Shown: positions 1 to 6,112 of the stretch, piece after piece | Numbering within the stretch: the stretch's first letter is position 1 | Layout: every line of letters begins with the position of its first letter | Origin: a virus | Direction: 5' to 3' (one strand) | Length of the DNA: 64,000 nucleotides | Virus record (IMG/VR): IMGVR_UViG_3300032954_000001 | Span: 41,267 to 105,266 of that record | Translations under genes and position numbers: made by a program | Notes under the pieces: model-generated | Database searches by the model: none | Told to the model about the DNA's origin: nothing | What the model saw: only the letters and a program-made list of their open reading frames with translations

Positions 1-8
1 ACGGGAAT

Positions 9-242
9 ATGCCACACGTGCAGGGTTGCTTGTTTTGTTTGCTGGAAAAGCTAACTGTGATCTTCGGCTTCGCGGCAATAGGGCTGGTGTGCATCTTCGG
101 GATGCTGGTGGACGCGGTTCATTTTCGCTTCCTGATGGCAGCCAAGGATTTGATCGGTTATTTCATCGCTATAGTAGGGATCAGCGTGGTACCGAAAATG
201 ATAGATCGGTTTCACGGTTTACTGGATCAGTGGGGATTATGA
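9..242 (+). CDS. small two-helix membrane protein
   Basis: A 77-residue protein with two hydrophobic segments, roughly residues 14-34 and 47-62, separated by a short stretch with charged residues, and a C-terminal tail. A weak purine run lies just before the ATG, close to the window edge, so an upstream start cannot be excluded. It overlaps the next gene by ATGA, suggesting translational coupling. Small inner-membrane proteins of this size are common in phage genomes; no family is recognised. Confidence 0.6.
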   Translation: MPHVQGCLFCLLEKLTVIFGFAAIGLVCIFGMLVDAVHFRFLMAAKDLIGYFIAIVGISVVPKMIDRFHGLLDQWGL

Positions 243-433
243 AGGTCAACCATCAACGCGGGTATCGGGACGAGCGGGATTACAATGCAATCCTGCGTGG
301 TGGTTGCTGGACATGCGGAAAGCATGGAGCCGCGAGAAACAGACGCGGTCGCAAGAAGTTTTTCAACTCTCGTGAGCGATTCCGGACGCACATGGAAACT
401 CGGAAGCTTGCGAAAGATGGTGTGGTAGAGTAG
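239..433 (+). CDS. small basic protein, unknown
   Basis: 64 residues, rich in Arg and Lys, with one CxxC pair (CWTC, about residues 23-26). Its ATG overlaps the stop of the preceding gene (ATGA). The basic, single-CxxC composition would fit a nucleic-acid- or metal-binding miniprotein, but nothing specific can be claimed. It ends five bases before the tRNA-Arg gene. Confidence 0.6.
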   Translation: MKVNHQRGYRDERDYNAILRGGCWTCGKHGAARNRRGRKKFFNSRERFRTHMETRKLAKDGVVE

Positions 434-437
434 GATT
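423..437 (+). promoter_or_regulatory. extended -10 promoter for tRNA-Arg
   Basis: TGG followed by TAGAGT (426-431) sits six bases before the first base of the mature tRNA-Arg. This matches the TGGTAnnnT element seen before several protein genes in the window and would place transcription start at the tRNA 5' end. No convincing upstream box is seen. Confidence 0.4.
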
Positions 438-513
438 GACCCCGTAGCTCAGATGGAAGAGCGGTGCGGTCCTAACGCACAGGTCGAGAGTTCGAATCTC
501 TCCGGGGTCTCCA
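438..513 (+). tRNA. tRNA-Arg (CCT)
   Basis: Full cloverleaf by eye: acceptor GACCCCG/CGGGGTC, D-stem GCTC/GAGC, anticodon stem GTGCG/CGCAC around the loop GTCCTAA (anticodon CCT at 471-473), T-arm GAGAG-TTCGAAT-CTCTC, discriminator T and encoded CCA. It decodes AGG. All stems are perfectly paired. Confidence 0.95.
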
Positions 514-517
514 AGTT

Positions 518-673
518 ATGAACTGGATGTGGCTTTGCAGGATTGGTTTTCACGATTGGGTGTATTCAGTGTTTCGTCCTGTTGCACCTGAATGTGGTGG
601 TGCCGTACCTTGCTACTACGAGAAACGCTGTGAGCGTTGCGGTCTCGAAGAGAAGGGCGAGGGTTGGTTTTAG
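518..673 (+). CDS. 51-aa Cys-rich miniprotein
   Basis: Starts five bases after the tRNA-Arg CCA. Contains five Cys, with the pattern LCRIGFHDW near the N-terminus and RCERCGLEE near the C-terminus. A 'C...GH/HxW...RxCxxCG' layout is typical of small prophage zinc-binding proteins of uncertain role, so a single zinc site is inferred. It ends seven bases before the next ATG. Composition and spacing support it despite its length. Confidence 0.6.
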   Translation: MNWMWLCRIGFHDWVYSVFRPVAPECGGAVPCYYEKRCERCGLEEKGEGWF

Positions 674-680
674 GGGGCGT

Positions 681-899
681 ATGCCTACTTTGGTGATTGA
701 GTTCAATCGCAAGATGAATGACATCCTCCAGCAGATGGCGGATGAGAAGGGCACGACCAAGGTAGATATCATCCGGCGTGCCGTGGCGTTGTACAAGTAC
801 CTGACTAACGAACTAGCCTGTCGCCGTAAGGGTGACACGCCGAAGAAGTTGGTCATTCGCCGGGGCGATCTGATCTTGAAAGAAGTCGTATTGCCGTGA
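681..899 (+). CDS. ribbon-helix-helix (CopG/Arc-like) protein
   Basis: 72 residues. A short beta strand (TLVIEFN, residues 3-9) followed by two helices (about 10-24 and 27-42, with TTKVDIIRRAVALY) is the ribbon-helix-helix DNA-binding layout used by CopG/Arc/MetJ-type repressors and antitoxins as dimers. The ATG at 681 is chosen because an AGGGGG ribosome site precedes it; the frame is open further upstream, where the translation looks random. A basic C-terminal extension of 30 residues is unassigned. It is likely a small transcription regulator; target unknown. Confidence 0.7.
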   Translation: MPTLVIEFNRKMNDILQQMADEKGTTKVDIIRRAVALYKYLTNELACRRKGDTPKKLVIRRGDLILKEVVLP

Positions 900-1081
900 G
901 TCTTGAGTGCAGTGAGTGCGAACGCGATCTGCGCGGTCCTCATGCTGAGGATTGCTCAAGATACACGCCGCCAAGGGCTTGCAAGTGGTGCCCTCATGAT
1001 GAATACGACCATGATGAGGAAGATTGGTGCTGGAAATGCGGCACCTTCGGCCCGTGTAGATTCTTTGAACCAGCTTCCTGA
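896..1081 (+). CDS. Cys-rich small zinc-binding protein
   Basis: 61 residues with eight Cys, including CSEC, CKWC and CWKC, and many acidic residues in the middle. GTG start overlapping the stop of the RHH gene (GTGA), so translation is probably coupled. The spacing of Cys pairs fits one or two zinc knuckles. A reading frame beginning at 903 overlaps but lacks this organised Cys pattern. Function unknown. Confidence 0.6.
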   Translation: MSLECSECERDLRGPHAEDCSRYTPPRACKWCPHDEYDHDEEDWCWKCGTFGPCRFFEPAS

Positions 1082-1098
1082 ACCCTTAAATAGGGGGC

Positions 1099-1257
1099 AT
1101 GATGAAGCTGACGGAGTACGTGATTATCGCGGAACCGTTCGATACCTCAGACCTGACCTCGACGTTCTATGAGTCGGGCATAGACGAGGAAGACGCTCTG
1201 AAACAGTTCCGCAAGAAGCACCCAACGATGCGGGTGCAGGAAGTTCGGGAGCGGTAA
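1099..1257 (+). CDS. 52-aa unknown acidic/charged protein
   Basis: Begins ATGATG after an AGGGGG ribosome site and ends directly before the ATG of the next gene. The sequence has an MKLTEYVII beta-strand-like start and a charged helix (EEDALKQFRKKHP). Length, ribosome site and abutting neighbours support it; no family recognised. The second ATG at 1102 is equally possible as start. Confidence 0.6.
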   Translation: MMKLTEYVIIAEPFDTSDLTSTFYESGIDEEDALKQFRKKHPTMRVQEVRER

Positions 1258-1410
1258 ATGGGCAAAAGGAAGCCGCAACCAAAGATCAAGTTTGTGTGCA
1301 AGTTGTGCGGTAAAGATGCGCCGAAGGATGAAGCTCAGTCCAATGAAAATTGGACAGTAGTTAGTACGACCTGTCCATGCGGCGGCACCATGAAGATTGT
1401 TGTAGAATAA
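1258..1410 (+). CDS. 50-aa zinc-ribbon miniprotein
   Basis: Starts immediately after the stop of the previous gene. Two Cys pairs, CKLC at residues 14-17 and CPC at about 39-41, separated by 21 residues, form a minimal zinc ribbon. The N-terminus is basic (GKRKPQPKIK). Ends five bases before tRNA-Gln. Function unknown. Confidence 0.6.
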   Translation: MGKRKPQPKIKFVCKLCGKDAPKDEAQSNENWTVVSTTCPCGGTMKIVVE

Positions 1411-1415
1411 AGTTT

Positions 1416-1489
1416 AGCCCTGTCGTTCAACGGTAGGACATCTGCCTCTGGAGCAGAGTATCGGGGTTCGAATCCCTGTGGGGCTGCCA
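1416..1489 (+). tRNA. tRNA-Gln (CTG)
   Basis: Acceptor AGCCCTG pairs with TGGGGCT (two G-T pairs), D-stem GTTC/GGAC (one wobble), anticodon stem TCTGC/GCAGA around CTCTGGA (anticodon CTG at 1448-1450), T-arm CGGGG-TTCGAAT-CCCTG, encoded CCA at 1487-1489. A TAGAAT box at 1403-1408 ends seven bases before the gene and may be its -10 element. Confidence 0.93.
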
Positions 1490-1622
1490 AGTGTACTCAT
1501 GGGGGAAGCGAGTCGCCCCGTCCTCATGGGCATTAGAGGCGGCAGTTATCGCTCACTGTCGGAGCGGCAAAACGTCAGGATGTAAACGTGACAGCCCGGA
1601 GAGACGGGCACTTAAAGAGACC

Positions 1623-1724
1623 ATGAACACTGCAATCAATCTCGTCGCAATGGCCTGCTTCGTAGCGGGTATGGTCGTATTCTATCTTGCACTGACCTCC
1701 CTTCCCCTCAGACGAAAACGTTAA
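1623..1724 (+). CDS. 33-aa single-pass membrane peptide
   Basis: A short N-terminus, one hydrophobic helix (about residues 5-28) and a basic end (LRRKR): the positive-inside pattern of a bitopic micro-protein. An in-frame ATG upstream (1491) gives an unconvincing N-terminal extension. The ribosome site (AAAGAGA) is modest. Similar micro-proteins in phages are often lysis or immunity factors, but no role is claimed. Confidence 0.45.
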   Translation: MNTAINLVAMACFVAGMVVFYLALTSLPLRRKR

Positions 1725-1734
1725 CCACAAACGT

Positions 1735-1818
1735 GGGGGCGTAGTCGGGGGGCTCTTCTAAAGCCTTAGCCGTAAACCGGAACTGCGAATGCGAGTTCGA
1801 ATCTCGCCGCCCCTTCCA
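1735..1818 (+). tRNA. tRNA-like element, D-arm not recognisable (possible Arg-TCT)
   Basis: GGGGGCG (1735-1741) pairs with CGCCCCT (1808-1814), followed by T and CCA. A perfect T-arm GCGAG-TTCGAAT-CTCGC is present. A stem GGGCT/AGCCT encloses CTTCTAA, which would give anticodon TCT (Arg, AGA). Only eight bases lie between acceptor and this stem, so no normal D-arm fits, and 24 bases lie before the T-arm. At 84 nt it has class II size. Either a degenerate tRNA, an atypical fold, or my pairing is wrong. Confidence 0.6.
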
Positions 1819-1829
1819 TATTTTTCTTT

Positions 1830-1904
1830 GGGAGTATCGTCTAATGTCAAGACCCCCGCCTTTTAAGCGGGCCGATCTCGGTTCGAATCCGGGTGCTCCC
1901 ACCA
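1830..1904 (+). tRNA. tRNA-Lys (TTT), copy 1
   Basis: Acceptor GGGAGTA/TGCTCCC, D-stem GTCT/AGAC, anticodon stem CCCGC/GCGGG around CTTTTAA (anticodon TTT at 1862-1864), T-arm CTCGG-TTCGAAT-CCGGG, A discriminator and encoded CCA. All arms pair. It decodes AAA/AAG. Confidence 0.95.
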
Positions 1905-1906
1905 AT

Positions 1907-1980
1907 GGGGGCGTAGCTCAGCGTAGAGCAGCGGGCTTTTAACCCGAAGCGCGTGGAATCAATCCCCACCGCCCCCACCA
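1907..1980 (+). tRNA. tRNA-Lys (TTT), copy 2, imperfect stems
   Basis: Two bases after copy 1. Acceptor GGGGGCG/CGCCCCC, D-stem GCTC/GAGC, anticodon loop CTTTTAA in a stem GCGGG/CCCGA (outermost pair G-A), T-stem GTGGA/CCCAC with an A-C pair next to a loop ATCAATC that departs from the usual TTCRANN. CCA encoded. The anticodon stem is unrelated to copy 1 although the loop is identical. It may be functional, a decoy, or decaying. Confidence 0.75.
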
Positions 1981-1986
1981 AATCTC

Positions 1987-2001
1987 TGCTATAATCCTTC
2001 C
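1987..2001 (+). promoter_or_regulatory. extended -10 promoter
   Basis: TGC followed by a perfect TATAAT (1990-1995), six bases before the GTG at 2002. This is a canonical extended -10; the -35 region would fall inside the second tRNA-Lys and shows no match. A transcript from here would have little or no leader before GTG 2002. Confidence 0.55.
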
Positions 2002-2400
2002 GTGACAATCTATCATCTCAGCGTCATGACATGGTGGGGCATGTGCCCCGGTGCCATCCATTATTTCGGCACTATCGACTCTCGCGATATGGAAATGAAG
2101 ACCGTCCACATCGACGGCGACCACGATCTCTACTCCGAAGAAGCCGTCATCAAGGAAGCTCGCCGCTGGTTCCGCAAGAACGCCAAGCGTGGCGACATCA
2201 TGCTGCTCGGCGGTGCTGCCTATCGCGATCCGCAGAAGGTTCTGTGCGGCCCGGCAGAGTTCAAGAAGAAAGGCAATGCCTTGTACGCCAAGGCTGAGGC
2301 GATTGATTTCTGGGAGAAAGATGAAGCCCGGATGCAGAAGCTTTCCGATCAATGGGACGTACTCATCGAAAAGTATGGGACAAGTCACAAGGCAAAATAG
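2002..2400 (+). CDS. unknown 132-aa protein
   Basis: GTG start directly behind a TATAAT box; an ATG at 2026 is an alternative if the first is not used. The N-terminal part has WWG and Gly-rich turns with a beta strand (MKTVHIDGDHD), and the rest is a charged helical region ending KYGTSHKAK. No recognised domain. It overlaps the next gene by 26 bases if that starts at 2375. Confidence 0.55.
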   Translation: MTIYHLSVMTWWGMCPGAIHYFGTIDSRDMEMKTVHIDGDHDLYSEEAVIKEARRWFRKNAKRGDIMLLGGAAYRDPQKVLCGPAEFKKKGNALYAKAEAIDFWEKDEARMQKLSDQWDVLIEKYGTSHKAK

Positions 2401-2704
2401 AATATGGCTGTTCGGCTACTGTTGGAAGTATGCGGTCGCTCTGAACATGCTCAAAGGCTGGCGGATTTGGATGTGCTCGGAGACGCCCGACCCGGATGAC
2501 GGATTCTACCATGCAGTCGTGGAGCGCGACGACGGGATGCTGTATGACGCGAGCGGTGTAGTTACGACCGAGGAATTGATGAAGCGTTACAAACGTCGGG
2601 AATGCTTCCTGTGCTACCCGCAGCAACACCACTACTACCACACCGACATGGGAGCCGCGATCAACGATGCAGCACAGCAGTTGCAAAAGGTCGGTTTGTA
2701 TTGA
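2375..2704 (+). CDS. papain-like (Cys-His-Asp) fold protein, putative
   Basis: 109 residues. Pattern FGYCWKYAVALNMLKGW (Cys at the start of a helix), then FYHAVVE and LYDASG further on, matches the Cys-His-Asp order of small papain-like or transglutaminase-like domains found in phages. The catalytic role is inferred only. The start at 2375 keeps the region before the Cys; an ATG at 2447 would remove the Cys helix and is less likely. The stop overlaps a TTGACA that may serve the next gene. Confidence 0.5.
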   Translation: MGQVTRQNRIWLFGYCWKYAVALNMLKGWRIWMCSETPDPDDGFYHAVVERDDGMLYDASGVVTTEELMKRYKRRECFLCYPQQHHYYHTDMGAAINDAAQQLQKVGLY

Positions 2705-2750
2705 CACTTTTTTACCGCTACCGGGTTATATAGTCAGGAGGGTCTACCTC

Positions 2751-3203
2751 ATGAAGAAGTTAGCGTTGATTTTCGCAGTATTGATGGCATTTTCACTCCC
2801 CGCTCTGGCACAGCATCGCGGCAGTGGGGGTGGTGGGCACTGGGGCGGCGGACGTGAACCACACGAGCACACGCAGGCGATCCGTCAGAATCACCAAGCC
2901 TATCGCGGACATGGCAGCCCGGAAATTCGCGATCACTGGGATGGTCGCCGCTTCGACCGCGCCTATTTCGGAGCCCACTGGGGCTACGGTCACCAGTTCT
3001 ACTGGTATCACTGCCGCTGGTGGGGACCGCGTTTCGTGGTCGGCAGCCGCTTCTACTATGGCGGTGCGTGGTTTATGATCGTCGATCCGATTCCGGATTA
3101 CTGGGGTGATGAGTATGTCTACATCGACGAGATCGACGGTATCTACTACCTTGTCAATCCGCTGTATCCCGGCACTCACATTGTAGTCAACGTCGTGTTC
3201 TAA
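2751..3203 (+). CDS. secreted Gly/His/Trp/Tyr-rich protein
   Basis: 150 residues with a clear signal peptide (MKKLALIFAVLMAFSLPALA, cleavage before QHRG). The mature part is extremely rich in Gly, His, Trp and Tyr. AGGAGG precedes the ATG at good spacing, and TTGACA (2701-2706) with TTATAT downstream may be its promoter although the spacer is long. Such exported aromatic/Gly-rich proteins are common in soil bacterial chromosomes, so acquisition from a host is plausible. It would go to the periplasm or cell surface; role unknown. Confidence 0.7.
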   Translation: MKKLALIFAVLMAFSLPALAQHRGSGGGGHWGGGREPHEHTQAIRQNHQAYRGHGSPEIRDHWDGRRFDRAYFGAHWGYGHQFYWYHCRWWGPRFVVGSRFYYGGAWFMIVDPIPDYWGDEYVYIDEIDGIYYLVNPLYPGTHIVVNVVF

Positions 3204-3206
3204 AAT

Positions 3207-3233
3207 GAGGGGGAGAAATCCCCCTCTTCTCTT
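3207..3233 (+). terminator. intrinsic terminator
   Basis: GAGGGGG (3207-3213) and CCCCCTC (3220-3226) form a 7-bp stem with a six-base loop, followed by TTCTCTT. It lies four bases after the stop of the secreted protein gene. Confidence 0.7.
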
Positions 3234-3267
3234 CCCAAAACGACGGCGGTCGAGGTATTATTCCAAT
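3231..3267 (+). promoter_or_regulatory. phage promoter, leaderless type
   Basis: CTTCCC (3231-3236) then AAAA, an 18-bp spacer and GG-TATTAT (3255-3260); the ATG of the next gene is seven bases further on. It follows the layout of the promoters before 12322, 22836 and 29111, though TG before the -10 is missing. Confidence 0.5.
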
Positions 3268-3669
3268 ATGACTCGTCACCCTTCCGTCATCGATGTCCGC
3301 ATCAAAAACTCCGAGAACAACACGTTCTACTATTTCGCCGCACGCGAAGATCGCTTGAAGGCGTTTTACCAATTCATCGTCGCCGACCGTAAGACCGTTC
3401 CCGGCCCATTCATTCCCGGCATCTCCGGGATGGCACTGGAAGGAAGCAAGTGTCTTTTCACTAGCCAGTTCAACAAATTTCCATCCATGGACGTGTTGGC
3501 ATGGCTTCGCGATCAGCAGAAGACTTACCTCGGCGAATACCCGAATCCGAAAATCGAAATCCCGGAGATCGAGAACGCACTGGAACGTTTCGGTCTGGTA
3601 ACACCACAGTTGCATCAAGACGGCAGCGGGGAAGAGATCGTAGTGGAGCCTGCATCGAATGCTGAATGA
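3268..3669 (+). CDS. unknown 133-aa protein, leaderless start
   Basis: Start placed at ATG 3268 because a -10 box ends seven bases earlier; the frame is open upstream but would run into the terminator. Mixed alpha/beta sequence beginning with a beta strand (SVIDVRIKN) and ending in an acidic tail. No family recognised. It overlaps the next gene by 11 bases and heads a tightly packed run of genes to about 5997. Confidence 0.65.
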   Translation: MTRHPSVIDVRIKNSENNTFYYFAAREDRLKAFYQFIVADRKTVPGPFIPGISGMALEGSKCLFTSQFNKFPSMDVLAWLRDQQKTYLGEYPNPKIEIPEIENALERFGLVTPQLHQDGSGEEIVVEPASNAE

Positions 3670-4141
3670 GTTGTTGCAGAAGCTTCGACAGTTGAAGCGA
3701 GATTACATCGCTGGTAAGCTGTCCAAGCAGGAAGTCGTCGATCAGATGGGGCTGTTGCTGCGTCAACGCGGCATGATGGCTCCGGATGCCACGATGCATA
3801 TCGAAGACTTGCCGGAGGAATTCTGGCTACCGTGCGACTGTATCCTGTGTCGTGCTGAGCGTGGCGAAGTGCCGCTGCCAGTAGACGCTGTCATGGAAGT
3901 CGAGGCTCTGCGTACCGCCTACCAGTTCGGGATGATGAGTAAGGTGGAAGCCTTGATGAAGATTCAAGTCGTATTCCGGCGTCACGGTGTGAGTGAAGCC
4001 GATGCGACAGCTTATTGGAAAAATCCAATGAACAAGAGGACGCCACACGACGTTGAAATCAAGCCCATGTCCGACAGTGAGAAGGATTTCTTCGCCGGGT
4101 TGGAAAAACAGATGAAGGACGTTCCAAAGGATGAAAAATGA
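3659..4141 (+). CDS. unknown 160-aa helical protein
   Basis: Predominantly helical; two similar stretches, DYIAGKLSKQEVVDQMGLLL and TAYQFGMMSKVEALMKIQVV, suggest an internal duplication of a helix-turn-helix-like hairpin. A Cys trio (CDCILC) sits between them. Coupled to the next gene by ATGA. Function unknown. Confidence 0.65.
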   Translation: MLNELLQKLRQLKRDYIAGKLSKQEVVDQMGLLLRQRGMMAPDATMHIEDLPEEFWLPCDCILCRAERGEVPLPVDAVMEVEALRTAYQFGMMSKVEALMKIQVVFRRHGVSEADATAYWKNPMNKRTPHDVEIKPMSDSEKDFFAGLEKQMKDVPKDEK

Positions 4142-4425
4142 CTAAAGGTGCTTTAGAAGTTCTCCGTGTAGCCTTACGAAATATCTGTGCTCTCCCACAA
4201 CCGGATGGACACGACTGTGATGACGACATGGTAATCGACACCCTGTCCAAGATGATCGGGGGCGAAATGTTTGGTTTTGAGGTTTGGGCTACCCAAGGTC
4301 AGGGTGGGGTTTTGGATGAGACCTACCCAACGTTCGAAGAAGCTTTGGCTCACGTGGAGCAGCACAAGGGTGATGCTTCCTTCGGTATTAAATACCCCAA
4401 CGGCAACTGGCATAAATGGGCATGA
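4138..4425 (+). CDS. unknown 95-aa acidic protein
   Basis: Starts inside the preceding stop (ATGA). Helical N-terminus with CALPQPDGHDCDDD, then a beta-rich C-terminal half (GFEVWATQGQGGVLDE...FGIKYPNGNW) that could be a small beta-sheet domain. No family recognised. Confidence 0.6.
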   Translation: MTKGALEVLRVALRNICALPQPDGHDCDDDMVIDTLSKMIGGEMFGFEVWATQGQGGVLDETYPTFEEALAHVEQHKGDASFGIKYPNGNWHKWA

Positions 4426-4688
4426 GAATCGCCAAGATCAAGTTCAGCGAAGAGCAGGTTCGAATGATGGTCGATGGTAAGACCGTCGTTGTGCGTACCA
4501 CCGAGGGCGAGATGCATCTGACCATGGATCAGACTCGTGTTGAACTTCGCCGTGCCGCCGACAAGCTGAAGGACATCGGCAAAACCAAGACCGGGTTCGA
4601 AGACCTGTTCGGTGACGGTTTCGATTTTAACGGCAAGAGTGGCGGATTCAAAGACATCTTCAACGACATCATGGGTAAGAAGAAATGA
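4422..4688 (+). CDS. unknown 88-aa protein
   Basis: ATG 4422 overlaps the preceding stop (ATGA); an ATG two codons upstream (4416) is also possible. The N-terminal half alternates beta strands (IAKIKFS, TVVVRTTEGEMHLT) followed by a helix, and the C-terminus is Gly/Phe/Asp rich with GFEDLFGDGFDF and GFKDIFNDIMG repeats, which look like short linear binding motifs. Function unknown. Confidence 0.6.
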   Translation: MRIAKIKFSEEQVRMMVDGKTVVVRTTEGEMHLTMDQTRVELRRAADKLKDIGKTKTGFEDLFGDGFDFNGKSGGFKDIFNDIMGKKK

Positions 4689-5080
4689 ATCTCGGTTACG
4701 GACTAATCGAACGCAAGAAACGATACACGCTGGAGGAAGTTCTTGCGTGGAAATATCCGGGCTTCAAGATCAAAAAGACCTACAGCGAACGAGAAGTGCT
4801 GCGGATGAAGGGGATGCTGGGTGGAACCGGACTATATGCTGGTGCCCTCATGATCTATGATGACTGCCCTACTGAAGTGGGACACATCATCGACCGTCAG
4901 CTTCGCAAGCACAACATGTCATTCAGTTTCCGGAAAGGTCAGCGTTCCAAGGTGGTTCAGCTTGATGACGCCAAGCCCTTGCCGACGAATTACTTTTTCA
5001 TAGCAGAGAAGATCATCGGAGAGGCATACGATGAATATTTACGACGAGAAGAACAACGGTCCGGTAACGGAAATCGCTGA
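4685..5080 (+). CDS. unknown 131-aa protein
   Basis: Coupled to the previous gene by ATGA. Alpha/beta protein with a helical end (AEKIIGEAYDEYLRREEQ). It overlaps the next reading frame by 50 bases, unusually long for this genome, so one of the two boundaries may be different. No domain recognised. Confidence 0.6.
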   Translation: MNLGYGLIERKKRYTLEEVLAWKYPGFKIKKTYSEREVLRMKGMLGGTGLYAGALMIYDDCPTEVGHIIDRQLRKHNMSFSFRKGQRSKVVQLDDAKPLPTNYFFIAEKIIGEAYDEYLRREEQRSGNGNR

Positions 5081-5324
5081 TCCCGGTTTCCGCGATCAGG
5101 ACATCGAGGTCGGCGACGTAGTCACGATTGTGGCTCCCCCCATTCGACGCATGGGCGGCTGGTTTGCGCACCCGCATGTGGGGCGCTCCGGCAGGGTCGT
5201 GGATTACCAGCGACGTGCGAATGGCGATCCCTACGGTCGTGTGGTAGAATTGGCTGGGGGCGATCTCCGCAACGTTCGCGTCTGCGTATTTGATGACCGC
5301 GAACTTCGCAAGGGGCGGATGTAA
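5031..5324 (+). CDS. small beta-barrel (SH3/KOW-like) protein, putative
   Basis: 97 residues. After an acidic lead, the pattern DIEVGDVVTIVAPP ... GRSGRVVDYQRR ... YGRVVELAGGDLRNV is typical of small SH3-like or KOW barrels that bind nucleic acid or protein. Inference from pattern only. It overlaps the preceding gene by 50 bases. A TGGTAGAAT inside this gene (5242-5250) resembles the phage -10 box but has no partner box. Confidence 0.5.
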   Translation: MNIYDEKNNGPVTEIADPGFRDQDIEVGDVVTIVAPPIRRMGGWFAHPHVGRSGRVVDYQRRANGDPYGRVVELAGGDLRNVRVCVFDDRELRKGRM

Positions 5325-5337
5325 AGGAAAAGAAAAA

Positions 5338-5601
5338 ATGAGCGTTTCTCTGTACCGACGAATACGTCAAGCGGAAAGTCTGCGAAGCAGGTTGATTGGC
5401 AGGGTGAAGCGTCGTTGCGTGTACGAACCTCACACCATTCGGTGCTACTATCCCGCGAAACGCGGCTTCATTTACTGCCCACTGCACATCAAGGAAAATT
5501 TACAAGTGGCGCTCATATCGAGTACCATGAAACAAGCCCTTGATGCCCTCAGGGTGAAAAACAATCCTTGGGCCGTAAAGCGGCTCACCGAACGGGAGTA
5601 A
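5338..5601 (+). CDS. unknown basic 87-aa protein
   Basis: ATG 5338 is preceded by AAAGGAAAAG. Strongly basic N-terminal half (LYRRIRQAESLRSRLIGRVKRR) with Cys at CVYEP, RCYY and YCPLH, so a Cys/His metal site is possible. It ends three bases before the next ATG. Function unknown. Confidence 0.6.
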   Translation: MSVSLYRRIRQAESLRSRLIGRVKRRCVYEPHTIRCYYPAKRGFIYCPLHIKENLQVALISSTMKQALDALRVKNNPWAVKRLTERE

Positions 5602-5604
5602 TCT

Positions 5605-5997
5605 ATGTACGGAGCATTTCTCGAAACTCTAGCGGACATGGGCTTTCGCAGTTCTCTGGAAAAGATGGGAGCTATCCCCAAAGGTCCGAAATCCAAGCCC
5701 CCGGCGTTGCCGCCCGATCCGATTCTTGAAGCCCTCGGCACTCTTCATATCTGCCCTGACTGCAAAGGCAACACGTTCATCATGGGACCGCAGGGCGGCA
5801 TGAGTCAGAACATCAAGTGTGAGAACCGTGAGTGCGGCTCTGAGTTTTCCGTCGCTCCGTTCGAAGATGGGCAATGGCTTGATGTGCCCATGATGGCGAA
5901 GCGCACCAACCGCAGTGAAGCGGATAGCATATCACTATACGGTTTTGGCTATGGACGATTTCATTCAAATTCCACTTCAACCTCTGCGACTGTCTGA
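5605..5997 (+). CDS. zinc-ribbon protein
   Basis: 130 residues. HICPDCKGN (about residue 50) and KCENRECG (about 73) make a two-pair zinc ribbon in the middle, after a Pro-rich stretch. The last 20 residues (low complexity, Ser/Thr) overlap another plausible frame starting at 5951, so the true end of function may lie earlier. Role unknown. Confidence 0.6.
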   Translation: MYGAFLETLADMGFRSSLEKMGAIPKGPKSKPPALPPDPILEALGTLHICPDCKGNTFIMGPQGGMSQNIKCENRECGSEFSVAPFEDGQWLDVPMMAKRTNRSEADSISLYGFGYGRFHSNSTSTSATV

Positions 5998-6112
5998 GTT
6001 GGACAGGCGGATGGAAGAAAGCCGACTGGCGCTGATACGCGACATCGTCAACGCTCTCGGAATACCACCGGAGTATTTTGATGGAAAAAACAAAACTTCA
6101 AACCGTTATTGA
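5951..6112 (+). CDS. 53-aa helical protein, uncertain
   Basis: Pattern DFIQIPLQPLRLSELDRRM...LALIRDIVNALGIPPEYFDG looks protein-like: a charged helix followed by an 'ALGIPPEYF' motif common in phage proteins. It overlaps the preceding gene by 47 bases and the MetAP gene by 32, and no clear ribosome site is seen. Kept because its translation is more convincing than the overlapping tail of the gene before it. Confidence 0.4.
   Translation: MDDFIQIPLQPLRLSELDRRMEESRLALIRDIVNALGIPPEYFDGKNKTSNRY

Noticed and set aside
1708-1905. Minus-strand frame of 65 codons with GFEPR and RRDSNSH words
   Set aside because: It is antisense to two tRNA(-like) genes; such words are well-known artefacts of translating tRNA T-arms.
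5242-5250. TGGTAGAAT inside the 5031-5324 gene as a promoter
   Set aside because: Matches the -10 consensus but lacks the upstream box and has no suitable start codon behind it.
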